DNA of 64,000 nt from the NCBI RefSeq assembly GCF_007858365.1, contig NZ_VFIO01000003.1, positions 434,001-498,000 of the forward strand, given 5' to 3'. The DNA is from Pseudomonas saxonica. GTDB taxonomy: Bacteria; Pseudomonadota; Gammaproteobacteria; Pseudomonadales; Pseudomonadaceae. The notes beneath the pieces are model-generated. The model saw only the letters and a program-made list of their open reading frames with translations. It searched no databases and was not told the DNA's origin. The translations under genes were made by a program, and so were the position numbers. Shown in pieces: positions 9,495 through 19,430 of the stretch (positions are counted from its first letter, which is position 1; each line of letters opens with the position of its first letter).

Positions 9495-10871
9495 TTAAAC
9501 GCCGCCGTCGGTCAGTTTCTCGGGGTCGAGCAGGACCTCAAGCTGGCTACGGGGCAAGTCAGTGAACTCCAGCGCTACATCAATCACCGGACGCCCTTGT
9601 TGGTAGGCGGTCTTAGCGATTTCTGCGGCCTTTTGATAACCAATGATCGGGTTCAACGCAGTCACTAAAATCGGATTGCGCGACAGCGCCTCCTTGAGCT
9701 TGGCCTCGTTGACCTTGAAGCTGGCAATGGCTTTGTCGGCCAGCAAGCGGCACGAATTGGCCAGCAGCTCAATACTGCTTAACAGGTTCTGGGCAATCAC
9801 CGGCAGCATGACGTTGAGCTCGAAGTTGCCAGACTGACCGGCGACAGTGATCACCGCGTCGTTACCGATGACCTGAGCTGCAACCATTGCCGTGGCTTCC
9901 GGGATCACCGGGTTGACCTTGCCCGGCATGATCGAAGAACCCGGTTGCAAGGCCTGCAGCTCGATTTCTCCCAAACCGGCCAATGGGCCTGAGTTCATCC
10001 AGCGCAGATCATTGGCAATTTTCATCAGCGACACAGCCGTGGCTTTGAGCTGGCCTGAAACCGAAACCGCCGTGTCTTGCGATCCGATCAATGCGAACAG
10101 GTCTTTGCCAGGGGTGAATGTCAGGTGAGTCAGCGCGCTGAGTTGCTGACTGAATAATTCGGAAAATAGCGGATGAGCATTGATACCAGTACCCACCGCC
10201 GTGCCACCTTGAGCCAGTGACTGCAGGGCCGGCTGTAAATTATGCAAATGCTCGATATTGGCTTTGAGTTGTTGCGCCCAGCCATTGAGCACCTGACTCA
10301 TGCGCACGGGCATGGCGTCCATCAGATGGGTACGGCCGGTTTTGACGTAGGCATGAACCTCTTCTGCCTTGTGCTCTATCACTTGCACCAAATGAGTCAG
10401 CGCGGGTAGCAGTTCTTCATGCAGGCCCAGAGCCGCACTTACATGGATGGCGGTAGGGATGATGTCGTTACTGCTTTGCCCGCAGTTAACGTGATCGTTG
10501 GGATTGACCGGCTCACCCAGAACCCGCGTCGCCAGTGTGGCGATCACCTCATTAGCATTCATATTGGAGCTGGTACCCGACCCCGTCTGGAATATGTCGA
10601 CCGGGAAATGCTCCATATAATCGCCGGACAGCAGGATCTGAGTGGCCTCTACAATGGCTTTACCCTGCTCCTCGGTTATTTGCTTGAGCTCGATATTGGC
10701 CTTGGCTGCTGCGGCTTTGGCCAAGATCAGTGCCCGAATGAACTGTGCGGGCATGCGCTGATGACTGATGGGAAAGTTGTTCACCGCACGCTGGGTTTGA
10801 GCGCCGTACAGGGCATCTTCAGGCACATGCAGTTCACCCATGCTGTCACGTTCGATACGGGTATTACTCAT
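9495..10871 (-). CDS. fumC: Class II fumarate hydratase FumC
   Basis: FumC interconverts fumarate and malate in the TCA cycle without an iron-sulfur cluster, so it replaces class I fumarase when iron is scarce or oxidants are present. The 458-residue protein has the superfamily signature GSSIMPGKVNP, the active-site region TGTSSNMNANEV (written QTGSGTSSNMNANEV in this protein), and HVNCGQSSND. Length is normal. It overlaps the end of fagA by 8 bases and is followed by orfX, the conserved Fur-regulated order. Confidence 0.96.
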   Translation of the reverse strand: MSNTRIERDSMGELHVPEDALYGAQTQRAVNNFPISHQRMPAQFIRALILAKAAAAKANIELKQITEEQGKAIVEATQILLSGDYMEHFPVDIFQTGSGTSSNMNANEVIATLATRVLGEPVNPNDHVNCGQSSNDIIPTAIHVSAALGLHEELLPALTHLVQVIEHKAEEVHAYVKTGRTHLMDAMPVRMSQVLNGWAQQLKANIEHLHNLQPALQSLAQGGTAVGTGINAHPLFSELFSQQLSALTHLTFTPGKDLFALIGSQDTAVSVSGQLKATAVSLMKIANDLRWMNSGPLAGLGEIELQALQPGSSIMPGKVNPVIPEATAMVAAQVIGNDAVITVAGQSGNFELNVMLPVIAQNLLSSIELLANSCRLLADKAIASFKVNEAKLKEALSRNPILVTALNPIIGYQKAAEIAKTAYQQGRPVIDVALEFTDLPRSQLEVLLDPEKLTDGGV

Positions 10872-11259
10872 CGTGAAATCCTTGCAACAGTTCGGTTAAA
10901 GAAATCGATGGCTCGAGCTCGCAGGTTGCCAATTGCCAGGCAAAGCTTTGCCAGCGTTTGAGTCGGCACGCGCACAGGGCTTGAGTTTCGAGGTCGCGAA
11001 GCGGACGCCACGCGTTGTCCAGACAGACGGTTCGCCAATGCCAGGGCAAGGCGGTATCGCTTGCCGTGTCGAGCAACAGCCTGAAAGAGGTCACAGCCAC
11101 TCCCCACGGGGAAGTGGCCGTACAGGCAGCAAGATAACGGCCTTCAGCCAGATAATGGTCAATCAGACGCGGCTCGTCGGGCGCCAGCCCGCAACGGATC
11201 TGGCGGCTCATCCACCGCCAGCTTTCCAGATAAGGCCCTTCATGCAAGGCTGAACTCAT
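10864..11259 (-). CDS. fagA: FagA, Fur-associated gene A product
   Basis: FagA is the small first gene of the iron-repressed fagA-fumC-orfX-sodA operon described in P. aeruginosa; its function is unknown. The 131-residue product is Trp-, Cys- and Leu-rich with no signal peptide and no membrane segment. A Fur box lies 16 bases upstream of the start. It overlaps fumC by 8 bases, so the two are translationally coupled. The identification rests on position and on the similarity I recognise, not on a known domain. Confidence 0.85.
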   Translation of the reverse strand: MSSALHEGPYLESWRWMSRQIRCGLAPDEPRLIDHYLAEGRYLAACTATSPWGVAVTSFRLLLDTASDTALPWHWRTVCLDNAWRPLRDLETQALCACRLKRWQSFAWQLATCELEPSISLTELLQGFHDE

Positions 11260-11274
11260 GACCCTGGCTCACTC

Positions 11275-11293
11275 GATAATGAGATTCATTATT
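11275..11293 (-). promoter_or_regulatory. Fur box controlling fagA-fumC-orfX-sodA
   Basis: The 19 bases GATAATGAGATTCATTATT match the Fur consensus GATAATGATAATCATTATC at 16 of 19 positions. More AT-rich inverted-repeat material (TGATTATC, to about 11310) follows. The site lies just upstream of fagA, consistent with the known iron repression of this operon in Pseudomonas. Confidence 0.85.
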
Positions 11294-11361
11294 AAGCGAT
11301 ATTGATTATCAAAACAAGCCTTGGGGCATTTGCGCCTTGCCGAAGGGCCGTCCTTAAAGGG

Positions 11362-14300
11362 CTACACGCGGTAAACGAACCCGACAGGCAAATCCGATGG
11401 AGCAGCTTGCTGCAAGCCCCCAATCAAAAAGACCAATTTCCCTTCAGTTCTCGCGTTGCTCAATGCCAAAGACAATGGAGACAAAGGATTTTCACTAATC
11501 AGCTCCTCAAGCGAGTCTGTGAGTGCTTTGGTCATGGTGATCAGTGGTGAGTCAGTTTTATGCAGCTGCATGAAATTGAGGGTTTTGCTGCCACGGCGCC
11601 GGAACACAAGGTGGGAATAACCGGACACCCCTGGGTAGATTTCATACCCAAGTCGTTGCAAAAGACTTTTCATCACGTCATTAAGTGATTGATTAAGCGC
11701 GGTTGCAGCCCTTGTGATTAAGGCGTGTTCACTCGCCAGCAATACAAAGTCCATTCGGCTGAACATTCCGGCGCTCACTTTCGTGCCTACATTATAAATA
11801 CGCTCACCGATGCGGGGCCCATGTGCCAACAGCGCGAAAGGATCCCCCAGATGCACACTCAGCAGTGCAGAGCTCTTGGTGATCCAACCATACAGAGTTT
11901 GGTTGATATTGAGCATGCGGCTGGTGGTCAATTCGGTATTGCCCGGATCAGCAAACCGAAAGAGTCGGCGGGCAAGCTCGATGCGTGATTGAGCAGTCAT
12001 CGACGGAAAAATCGTACGCACAAAGTTACTTAGGGGTTTGTAGAAAAATGGCTCTTTTATCGTCCAGTTACCGTTGGCGAATTCAGCCAGTCGAGGTTGA
12101 AAATATTTGTTCTCACGAATGAGTTTTTCCAGCTGCTGGAAACTTTTGCACGGCTTGTGAGGATTGACGAGGAGAACGCGGTTAGTTTGAGCTTCAAGGC
12201 CCTGAGGCAAAATCTCATAGTGCAGATCATCAATTTTTATTGCTCTGTAAGTACGTTCAGGGGCAGTCACCTTGAAAATAGGCGGGTTGATACTCGCCAT
12301 ACTGGAAAGCCCCGGTTCAACGTTCTGCCCCCAACTTTTCCAACTGTCCTTTATTGAAACCCCGGAGTGAGGCGTACTGGTTGAAGTCCCCGGTTGCAGC
12401 GGGCGGGCAACCGGTTGTTCCTGCGCAATCTCCGGCGCCTTTCGCTTGTTGCTCAGCAACACACTGGAAGTGTCCTGCGGCTGTTGCAATCGTGCTTGTC
12501 TCGCGGCTTCCAGGCCGGGTTTCAGGTATGCATGTGACCACAACGGTAGCTCTTTGTGTTTAACCAGATACTCAGCCATAGCAAGCTCCATATGAGCCCT
12601 TCTCCCCTCCGGAAAATTATATTGATCCAGTAGTCTTCGGGCTTCTTCGAGACTGAGATTAGGAAAAGCCACTCGAACGCGAAAAGGTGCGAGCGTGGAT
12701 GGGCCACCGCCAAGCAAACTTAATTCAGGAGTACTGACCCGCCATATACCCTCGCTGTCTTTGCTAATGGGCGACCGATACCAGGCTTGCGGACGACGCA
12801 TGTCGATCACCCGCCAGACCAAGCGGTCTTTGTCATATTTGAGCTGATACCAATGCTTCTCTTGTTGAATGAAATACTGAGAATAGCCCCCCTGCTTGGG
12901 CACTTTTTCATACACGCCTGCGTAAGCACCATCAGTACGCAAGGTCAGATCAGTGAGATTTTTGGTATAAGCCAGTTTGGGATCAAGTGCGGGTGGCGAG
13001 GTCACGACACCCGTGTTCGGCAGTTTGATAACAGCGACACCGAGATCGACGCTCGCATCCACCCAATGCGCGACCATGCCTAAAAAATGCCTGAGCGCTT
13101 CCAGTTGACTGTCACGTTTTAATGCGTCAAATCCATTCCAAAGCGACACCAAACTCCGGCCGAGGGCAATAGGCATGGTGGCTTTCAAAGGCAATGCGAA
13201 TGTCACAATGTCCACGGCCATTTCGATACTGTTCCAAACAGTCAGCTCGTTGACTTCAGACGTTGAGTTACTTAACGCATCGGCATTGGCAATCGCATGT
13301 CGAGCCAGCGCAATACAGCCCTGTTCAATAAAATTATCAGCGATAACCAACAGCTTCACATCGGGAGCGCGCAGCCCCTGCCTGAGCAGCTGACTGACCC
13401 GCGTTTGATGCCCCATGCTGACCCGCCCCGATAAATACTCAGTAAATGCAGCATCATGCAAAAACTTATTGGCAAAGTGCGCACGATTTTCAAACTCACG
13501 AAAACGCTTACCATCTGGTGCTTCAGGGGTATAAACAACCAGTGAGCTAACACTGAATTGTGGATGCTGGCTGGACCACTCAAAACTGGACCATGAGGCT
13601 TCGGGAGCAAGTGCAGGCGTTGCGATAATGAGAACGCCACGCACCGTGGCCCCATCTATCAGGAGTTGATACACCGTGATTGTATGCCCCTCCACCTCGG
13701 CGACAGGCTTCAGTTGTTGCGCTTTATCCAGTACCGCTTCGACCCAGCGATAACCACGATCGAGGCGATCCGGAGAAAAATCTTTGGATATCTTTGCCTC
13801 CAGTGCATCCATCCGCATCTGCGCAATCATTAACTGCATGGCTGTTTCACGTCGGGAAACAGCCCTGGGAGAATCGATCAACTTATCCTGCAGGAAGGCT
13901 TGGTAGTTATCCCCGATGTTCACCGTTCTGATAATGTTCTTGACTTGAGATGCACTCAATTGCGTTGACCGCGGCCCTGTTGCACTGCCTGTGCTGATAC
14001 GGGCAGTGAGGGCATAGTCAACATCAAACTTACTGACATTCTCCAAAGACAGTTGGGTCATTGTCCTTGAGGTACTGACCATGTTGATGGAAGGGCCGGT
14101 ACGGGACAGGCTGTTTACCGACGTATAAGAGGAAGAGGTAAAGCCACTGACAGGGATAACCGGCCCTGATCCAGCCTCTGCGGCAGTCGTCGTAATAAAT
14201 AGCGTATCCGGGTCAATATGGATGCCATATTCCAACTGAATATGCTGCTGAATGTGTTCTCGGGCATAGCGCAGAAGAAAGGCTTTATCGCCAAATTGAT

Positions 14301-15657
14301 GAGGTGAAGGCTCCCCATCTTCATTGGCAAGCAATGATTGCGTTTTGTACTTCTCTGCAGCCTCGAGCCATCTGGCCCGATCTTCGCTGTTGGCTTTAAC
14401 CAGCCAATCACGGGTTTTTTTCGATAAGTGTTTGTGCACTCTTGCACTAAACGCACTGGCTTGCCTGAACCGATGGGCATAATCGATCACATGGGCCAGT
14501 TCACCCTCCAGCTCAGCACCGTTCGCAGTCGCGGCATGAGACAGAATATGGATCAAGTTTTGCTGGCGTTGCTCGTCATGTACCTTGAACCAATGCTCGA
14601 AGACCGACTCTTTGATCTCGCTGAAAAACAGCTCCAGTGTTGCCTGTGGCCCGTTTTCCAACGCCATGATGCGCGGCAAATCAGCGGATGAGGTCAGCTC
14701 CAGCATGGACTCGAATTCCGTGACTGCACGCCAACGGCGCTCTAGTTCCGCTTGCAGCGTCTGCAATGAACTAAAACCTTGCAGGCCGCCTGATGGCGTA
14801 TAGAGCACCACCACACCGGCGTTTGCCTGATAATCGATCTCTACCGAGGGTCCTTTGGGCGCAATAGTGAAAGCCCCGAATTGATCCTCCACCCCGGAGC
14901 CATCGCGCGCTGTCATCACAAATGCCCCTGCAAAATAAACAGGAGCAAGCCCACTCTGCCCTTTCAGCGCTAAGGCATAGACCGCCGGGCGTGAATAGGC
15001 CGCTAACGCAGCGCGGGTCGACAACGAGGGGTATCGCACGATCAGGTCCACTACTTGCACCTGTTCGGGCGTCAGGGTGTTGTCGAAGTTGAGCATCTCG
15101 CACTCAGCCCGCAGTACGTCTCTGAGCTTGGTTATAAGCCAGTCCTTTCTTGACCGTGTTCCGGTAAGCGGAGTACTGGCCAGCCAGAAATCGGCGGTTT
15201 GTAATCTGATATAACTCCCGAGGTATCGGCGTATATCCGCCACAAAAAGCTCAAAACGGGCGATATCAATCCCCAGCTCTGAGGAGTCACCGGCGCGTAT
15301 CAGCGTTGTGGTTGCAGCGGAATAGGAAGGGAACACATTGTCCCGCAACGTTTCGATTACCGTATCGATGACATTTGTAAATTGAGGAGGAGGCACCGTC
15401 GAAACATCGCTTTGCACCGTTGCCCCCGACTTGGAAACAATCAGCAGATGCGCAGGCTCGATGTCCTCGGTGACATCCGTAAAAGTGGTTTTGAATTTAT
15501 TTTGAATAACTGAAGACAGGCTGGGCTGGTCGGTCAACAGGGTTTGAATTTCAGCATCTATAGCCATCCATTTCAGGACGTGTGTTTTTTCGGCCTCTGG
15601 ACTGATGCCAACCAGATCGGAACTCAAGGCGTCAGATAATTGAAAAACTTCACTCAT
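11362..15657 (-). CDS. Large DUF6543 (dermonecrotic-toxin-like) protein
   Basis: A 1431-residue soluble protein with no Sec signal. The N-terminal third has the pattern of the DUF6543 / dermonecrotic toxin N-terminal family common in plant- and insect-associated Pseudomonas (VYFAGAFVMTARDGSG, then VVVLYTPSGGLQGFSSLQTL). The middle repeats a related motif (GVLIIATPALAPEASW). A polar, Pro- and Ser-rich linker at about 1060-1100 separates a C-terminal region of about 330 residues that I do not recognise and that may be the effector part. It stands alone with its own upstream region and is AT-richer than its neighbours, suggesting acquisition. Toxin activity and export route are inference; no secretion genes or immunity gene are adjacent. 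The start MSEVFQLSD is the first ATG of the frame. Confidence 0.7.
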   Translation of the reverse strand: MSEVFQLSDALSSDLVGISPEAEKTHVLKWMAIDAEIQTLLTDQPSLSSVIQNKFKTTFTDVTEDIEPAHLLIVSKSGATVQSDVSTVPPPQFTNVIDTVIETLRDNVFPSYSAATTTLIRAGDSSELGIDIARFELFVADIRRYLGSYIRLQTADFWLASTPLTGTRSRKDWLITKLRDVLRAECEMLNFDNTLTPEQVQVVDLIVRYPSLSTRAALAAYSRPAVYALALKGQSGLAPVYFAGAFVMTARDGSGVEDQFGAFTIAPKGPSVEIDYQANAGVVVLYTPSGGLQGFSSLQTLQAELERRWRAVTEFESMLELTSSADLPRIMALENGPQATLELFFSEIKESVFEHWFKVHDEQRQQNLIHILSHAATANGAELEGELAHVIDYAHRFRQASAFSARVHKHLSKKTRDWLVKANSEDRARWLEAAEKYKTQSLLANEDGEPSPHQFGDKAFLLRYAREHIQQHIQLEYGIHIDPDTLFITTTAAEAGSGPVIPVSGFTSSSYTSVNSLSRTGPSINMVSTSRTMTQLSLENVSKFDVDYALTARISTGSATGPRSTQLSASQVKNIIRTVNIGDNYQAFLQDKLIDSPRAVSRRETAMQLMIAQMRMDALEAKISKDFSPDRLDRGYRWVEAVLDKAQQLKPVAEVEGHTITVYQLLIDGATVRGVLIIATPALAPEASWSSFEWSSQHPQFSVSSLVVYTPEAPDGKRFREFENRAHFANKFLHDAAFTEYLSGRVSMGHQTRVSQLLRQGLRAPDVKLLVIADNFIEQGCIALARHAIANADALSNSTSEVNELTVWNSIEMAVDIVTFALPLKATMPIALGRSLVSLWNGFDALKRDSQLEALRHFLGMVAHWVDASVDLGVAVIKLPNTGVVTSPPALDPKLAYTKNLTDLTLRTDGAYAGVYEKVPKQGGYSQYFIQQEKHWYQLKYDKDRLVWRVIDMRRPQAWYRSPISKDSEGIWRVSTPELSLLGGGPSTLAPFRVRVAFPNLSLEEARRLLDQYNFPEGRRAHMELAMAEYLVKHKELPLWSHAYLKPGLEAARQARLQQPQDTSSVLLSNKRKAPEIAQEQPVARPLQPGTSTSTPHSGVSIKDSWKSWGQNVEPGLSSMASINPPIFKVTAPERTYRAIKIDDLHYEILPQGLEAQTNRVLLVNPHKPCKSFQQLEKLIRENKYFQPRLAEFANGNWTIKEPFFYKPLSNFVRTIFPSMTAQSRIELARRLFRFADPGNTELTTSRMLNINQTLYGWITKSSALLSVHLGDPFALLAHGPRIGERIYNVGTKVSAGMFSRMDFVLLASEHALITRAATALNQSLNDVMKSLLQRLGYEIYPGVSGYSHLVFRRRGSKTLNFMQLHKTDSPLITMTKALTDSLEELISENPLSPLSLALSNARTEGKLVFLIGGLQQAAPSDLPVGFVYRV

Positions 15658-15854
15658 AGGGAAACACTCAAGAATGCTCAGTTATCCCGATACCCATGCT
15701 GTAGAGCTACAGGGTATAGGGGAGGATAAATACCAGAGCAGTCTGAACCCGGTGATCTTCTAAACTTATCTACATATGTATACCTGTGCTCATTCGAGTC
15801 TCGTGCGCTCGTCTGTGCACCAGTCAACCATTCTGATTCCTGTGGTCGAGAAAC
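15658..15854. other. Upstream region of the DUF6543 gene
   Basis: This 197-base spacer must hold the promoter of the large DUF6543 gene on the minus strand. It is AT-rich and contains short palindromic stretches (for example CATATGTATACC near 15774), but I cannot name a regulator site. Confidence 0.4.
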
Positions 15855-15887
15855 AAAAAAGGCGTATCACCGCAACAGTGATACGCC
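15855..15887 (-). terminator. Rho-independent terminator of pmbA
   Basis: Reading the minus strand, GGCGTATCAC (15887-15878) pairs perfectly with GTGATACGCC (15870-15861) around a 7-base loop and is followed by six T residues (15860-15855). It is 20 bases after the pmbA stop. This is a textbook intrinsic terminator and also insulates the DUF6543 gene from pmbA transcription. Confidence 0.9.
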
Positions 15888-15906
15888 TTGATGAATTGTA
15901 AAAAGC

Positions 15907-17253
15907 TTAACTGCCCGCCACCGTCATGCGCTCGATCAATACCGAGCCGGTGCGGATATTGCTACGCAACTCCAGATCGTTACCGACCGCAATGATCTGT
16001 TTGAACATCTCACGCATATTGCCGGCAATCGTTACTTCCTGCACAGGGAACTGGATTTCGCCATTTTCGACCCAGAAGCCTGCTGCGCCGCGGGAATAGT
16101 CACCCGTCACCATATTCAGGCCGCTGCCCATCAACTCGGTGACAAACAGACCACGGTCCATTTTTCGGATCAAGGCCGCCTGGTCTTCATCGCCGTGTGT
16201 CACAAACAGGTTATGCACACCGCCTGCGTTGGCTGTGCTCGGCATGCCCAACTTGCGACCCGAGTAGGTGCTGAGGATGTACGACACCAGTTCGCCGTCC
16301 TTGATAAAGGGTTTGGCGTAAGTCGCCAGGCCATCGTTATCAAACGATGAACTGCCCATCGCACGCATCAGGTGCGGGCGTTCATCCAGCGTCAACCACT
16401 CAGGGAAAATTTGCTGACCCATCGCATCCAGCAAGAAAGATGACTTGCGATACAGATTGCCGCCTGAGATGGCCCCCAGAAAACTACCAAACAAACCGCC
16501 AGCCAATTCAGCCGAAAACAGCACCGGCACTTCACAGGTCGGCACCGGTCGTGCGCCCAGACGACGGGCAGCGCGCTCAGCCGCTCGTTTACCGATGATC
16601 ACAGCATCTGTCAGCAACTCACCCTGGCAGTTGACGTCATACCAATAGTCGCGCTGCATCTGCCCGTCGCCTTCGGCGATCATGACGCAGCTCAGGCTGT
16701 GGCGGGTTGATGCCGAACCGCCGATAAAGCCGTTGCTGTTGCCATACACACGGCACCCTTGATGCGTGCTGAGGCTGGTGCCATCTGCATTTTTGATGCG
16801 ACTGTCTGCTTCGAATGCCGCAGCCTCACAGGCCAGCGCTTTTTCGATGGCTTGTTCCGGAGTGATATCCCACGTGTGGAACACATCAAAATCTTTCAGG
16901 TCGCGAGCCATCAGGCTGGCATCGGCCAGGCCCGAGCTTTCGTCTTCAGACGTGTGCTTGGCAATCGCCAGCGCTGCCGCGACGGTTTCGCGAATAGCGT
17001 CAGGGCCCGTAGCCGAGGTGCTGGCCGAACCTTTGCGCTGTCCCACATAGAGCGTAATGCCGAAGCCCTGGTCGCGGTTGAACTCAACGGTTTCGACTTC
17101 ACGTTGACGTACAGTCGTCGACAAACCCTGCTCAAGTGATACCGCCACTTCACAGGCACTGGCGCCTTGGCGCTTGGCTTCAGCGATGATTTGCTCGACC
17201 TGCTCTTGCAGTGCCGGCAGGGCCTGCGGGCCAACGCTTTGTACTGCACTCAT
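15907..17253 (-). CDS. pmbA: Metalloprotease PmbA (TldE)
   Basis: PmbA/TldE pairs with TldD to form a heterodimeric metalloprotease that degrades unfolded peptides. In E. coli it matures microcin B17 and degrades CcdA. The 448-residue protein is a full-length U62-family member lacking the HExxxH motif, as expected for the TldE subunit. I start at MSAVQSVGPQ, where GGAG lies 8 bases upstream; a GTG 12 bases earlier is less likely. tldD lies 670 bases away on the same strand, separated by the opposite-strand darP. Confidence 0.95.
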   Translation of the reverse strand: MSAVQSVGPQALPALQEQVEQIIAEAKRQGASACEVAVSLEQGLSTTVRQREVETVEFNRDQGFGITLYVGQRKGSASTSATGPDAIRETVAAALAIAKHTSEDESSGLADASLMARDLKDFDVFHTWDITPEQAIEKALACEAAAFEADSRIKNADGTSLSTHQGCRVYGNSNGFIGGSASTRHSLSCVMIAEGDGQMQRDYWYDVNCQGELLTDAVIIGKRAAERAARRLGARPVPTCEVPVLFSAELAGGLFGSFLGAISGGNLYRKSSFLLDAMGQQIFPEWLTLDERPHLMRAMGSSSFDNDGLATYAKPFIKDGELVSYILSTYSGRKLGMPSTANAGGVHNLFVTHGDEDQAALIRKMDRGLFVTELMGSGLNMVTGDYSRGAAGFWVENGEIQFPVQEVTIAGNMREMFKQIIAVGNDLELRSNIRTGSVLIERMTVAGS

Positions 17254-17360
17254 GGTTTTCTCCACTCAAATTCTGTTTTCGGTAGGGCCGCCGAGCGACC
17301 GGGCCGGACAAGCGGCCCCCGACTGGTTATCATGGCGGCGTTTCTTTGCGGACTGCCACC

Positions 17361-17882
17361 ATGGTTGATTCTTACGACGACGCCTTCGACGGCGAAAAAA
17401 GCAAATCACAGGTCAAACGCGAGCTTCATGCTCTGGTTGAACTGGGCGAGCGTCTCACGACACTCAAGCCTGACTTGCTCAACAAAATGCCTTTGACCGA
17501 CGCACTGCGCCGGGCCTTGGCAGATGCTTCAAAACACACGGCCAATATTGCGCGCAAGCGCCATATGATGTTTATCGGCAAGCTGATGCGCGATCAACCG
17601 CTGGATGAAATTCTTGCGCTGATCGATCAAGTCGATGCCTCTTCGCGTCAATACAACGAGCGTTTCCATGGTCTGGAACGCTGGCGTGATCGCCTGATTG
17701 AGGGCGATGACGCCGTACTGGAAAAGTTTGTCGCCGAGTTCCCTGAGGCTGATCGCCAGCAAATGCGTTCGATCATCCGTCAGGCCAAACACGAACTGGC
17801 TCAAAACAAGGCACCGGCTTCCAGCCGTAAATTGTTCAAGTACATTCGTGGGTTGGACGAGACACAACGCGGTCTGCGTTAA
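17361..17882 (+). CDS. darP: Ribosome assembly factor DarP (YjgA)
   Basis: DarP (DUF615, formerly YjgA) associates with late 50S precursors and helps complete the peptidyl-transferase centre. The 173-residue protein is highly charged and helical, with the typical [19 protein letters not shown] start and [20 protein letters not shown] near the end. The ATG at MVDSYDDAF is preferred to a TTG five codons earlier. It is divergent from pmbA and convergent with tldD, its usual setting in Pseudomonas. Confidence 0.93.
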   Translation: MVDSYDDAFDGEKSKSQVKRELHALVELGERLTTLKPDLLNKMPLTDALRRALADASKHTANIARKRHMMFIGKLMRDQPLDEILALIDQVDASSRQYNERFHGLERWRDRLIEGDDAVLEKFVAEFPEADRQQMRSIIRQAKHELAQNKAPASSRKLFKYIRGLDETQRGLR

Positions 17883-17926
17883 ATCTCGTACGTGAGCGGG
17901 TTGCCCAGCAACCCGCTCACCGCCCT

Positions 17927-19369
17927 TCAAGCGCCTGTACCGCCAACCGTAATCGCGTCAATTTTCAAGGTCGGCTGGCCCACGCCTACCGGCACAGACT
18001 GTCCATCCTTGCCGCACGTGCCCACACCGCTGTCCAGCGCCAGATCGTTACCGACCATCGACACCTTGCTCATCGCTTCCGGCCCATTGCCAATCAGGGT
18101 CGCGCCTTTGACTGGGCGAGTGATTTTGCCGTCCTCGATCAAGTAGGCCTCGCTGGTGGAGAACACAAACTTACCGCTGGTAATGTCGACCTGACCGCCG
18201 CCCAAATTAGCGCAGTAGATACCTTTCTTCACCGAGGCGATGATCTCTGCCGGATCGCTTTCGCCGCCCAGCATGTAGGTGTTGGTCATGCGCGGCATCG
18301 GCAAATGCGCGTACGACTCACGACGACCATTGCCGGTACGGGCTACGCCCATCAGTCGAGCATTCAACTTGTCTTGCATGTAGCCCTTGAGCACGCCGTT
18401 TTCGATCAACGTGGTGCATTGGGTCGGGGTGCCTTCGTCATCGACACTCAACGATCCACGACGACCCGCCAAGGTGCCGTCATCGACGATGGTGCACAGT
18501 TTGGAAGCAACCATTTCGCCCATGCGTCCGCTGTAGGCTGAGCTGCCCTTGCGGTTGAAGTCACCTTCCAGACCATGCCCAACTGCTTCGTGCAGCAGCA
18601 CGCCAGACCAGCCAGAGCCCAGGACAACGGGCATGGTACCCGCAGGCGCAGGCACAGCTTCAAGGTTGACCAGTGCCTGACGCAACGCTTCACGGGCATA
18701 CCCCATGGCACGGTCGTCAGTGAGGAAGTAGCGATAATCCGTACGCCCGCCGCCGCCATGCCCACCGCGTTCGCGACGGCCGTTTTGCTCAACGATCACG
18801 CTGACGTTAAAGCGCACCAATGGACGTACATCGGCAGCCAGACCACCGTCAGTAGACGCCACCAGAATACGTTCCCAGACGCCGGCCATGCTGACGGTAA
18901 CTTGCTGAATACGCGGGTCCAGCGCTCGGGTGGCGGCATCGATGCGCTTGAGCAGCTCTACCTTTTCGGCACGGCTGATGACTTCCAGCGGGTTATCCGG
19001 CGCGTACAGCTGGGCAACGTCCTGAGCCGTAAATGCCTGAACGGTACCGTTCTGCCCGGCACGGGAGATTGAGCGCGCAGCCCGGGCGGCCAGCCCCAAG
19101 GCTTCGAGGGTAATAGCGTTACTGTAAGCAAAGCCGGTTTTCTCACCCGATTGGGCGCGCACACCTACACCCTGATCGAGGTTGAAACTGCCTTCTTTGA
19201 CGATGCCGTCTTCCAGTGCCCAGGATTCGGAAATCTGACCCTGAAAATACAAATCTGCCGCATCAATACCCGGCCCGGCCAGATCGCCCAGCACACTTTG
19301 CAGACTTTCGATGGTGACACCGCCCGGTGCCAACAGGTGTTCGCTGACTGAGGTCAACAACTCGCTCAT
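17927..19369 (-). CDS. tldD: Metalloprotease TldD
   Basis: TldD is the catalytic subunit of the TldD/TldE protease. The zinc motif HEAVGH is at residues 260-265 ([13 protein letters not shown]), the feature distinguishing it from PmbA. Length 480 residues is normal. The start [12 protein letters not shown] has GGAG 6 bases upstream; a GTG two codons earlier is an alternative. It follows the nitrilase-family gene by about 60 bases on the same strand and is likely co-transcribed with it. Confidence 0.96.
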   Translation of the reverse strand: MSELLTSVSEHLLAPGGVTIESLQSVLGDLAGPGIDAADLYFQGQISESWALEDGIVKEGSFNLDQGVGVRAQSGEKTGFAYSNAITLEALGLAARAARSISRAGQNGTVQAFTAQDVAQLYAPDNPLEVISRAEKVELLKRIDAATRALDPRIQQVTVSMAGVWERILVASTDGGLAADVRPLVRFNVSVIVEQNGRRERGGHGGGGRTDYRYFLTDDRAMGYAREALRQALVNLEAVPAPAGTMPVVLGSGWSGVLLHEAVGHGLEGDFNRKGSSAYSGRMGEMVASKLCTIVDDGTLAGRRGSLSVDDEGTPTQCTTLIENGVLKGYMQDKLNARLMGVARTGNGRRESYAHLPMPRMTNTYMLGGESDPAEIIASVKKGIYCANLGGGQVDITSGKFVFSTSEAYLIEDGKITRPVKGATLIGNGPEAMSKVSMVGNDLALDSGVGTCGKDGQSVPVGVGQPTLKIDAITVGGTGA

Positions 19370-19430
19370 ATTCACTCCGTCTTGGCCCCTGCTTCAGCAT
19401 CTTTGAGTGCTGAACCCACGGGCCTGAAAA

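Noticed and set aside
11362..15657. Type VI or Rhs toxin with adjacent immunity gene
   Set aside because: No RHS/YD repeats, PAAR or VgrG motifs and no small gene directly downstream; the next genes are the conserved fagA operon.
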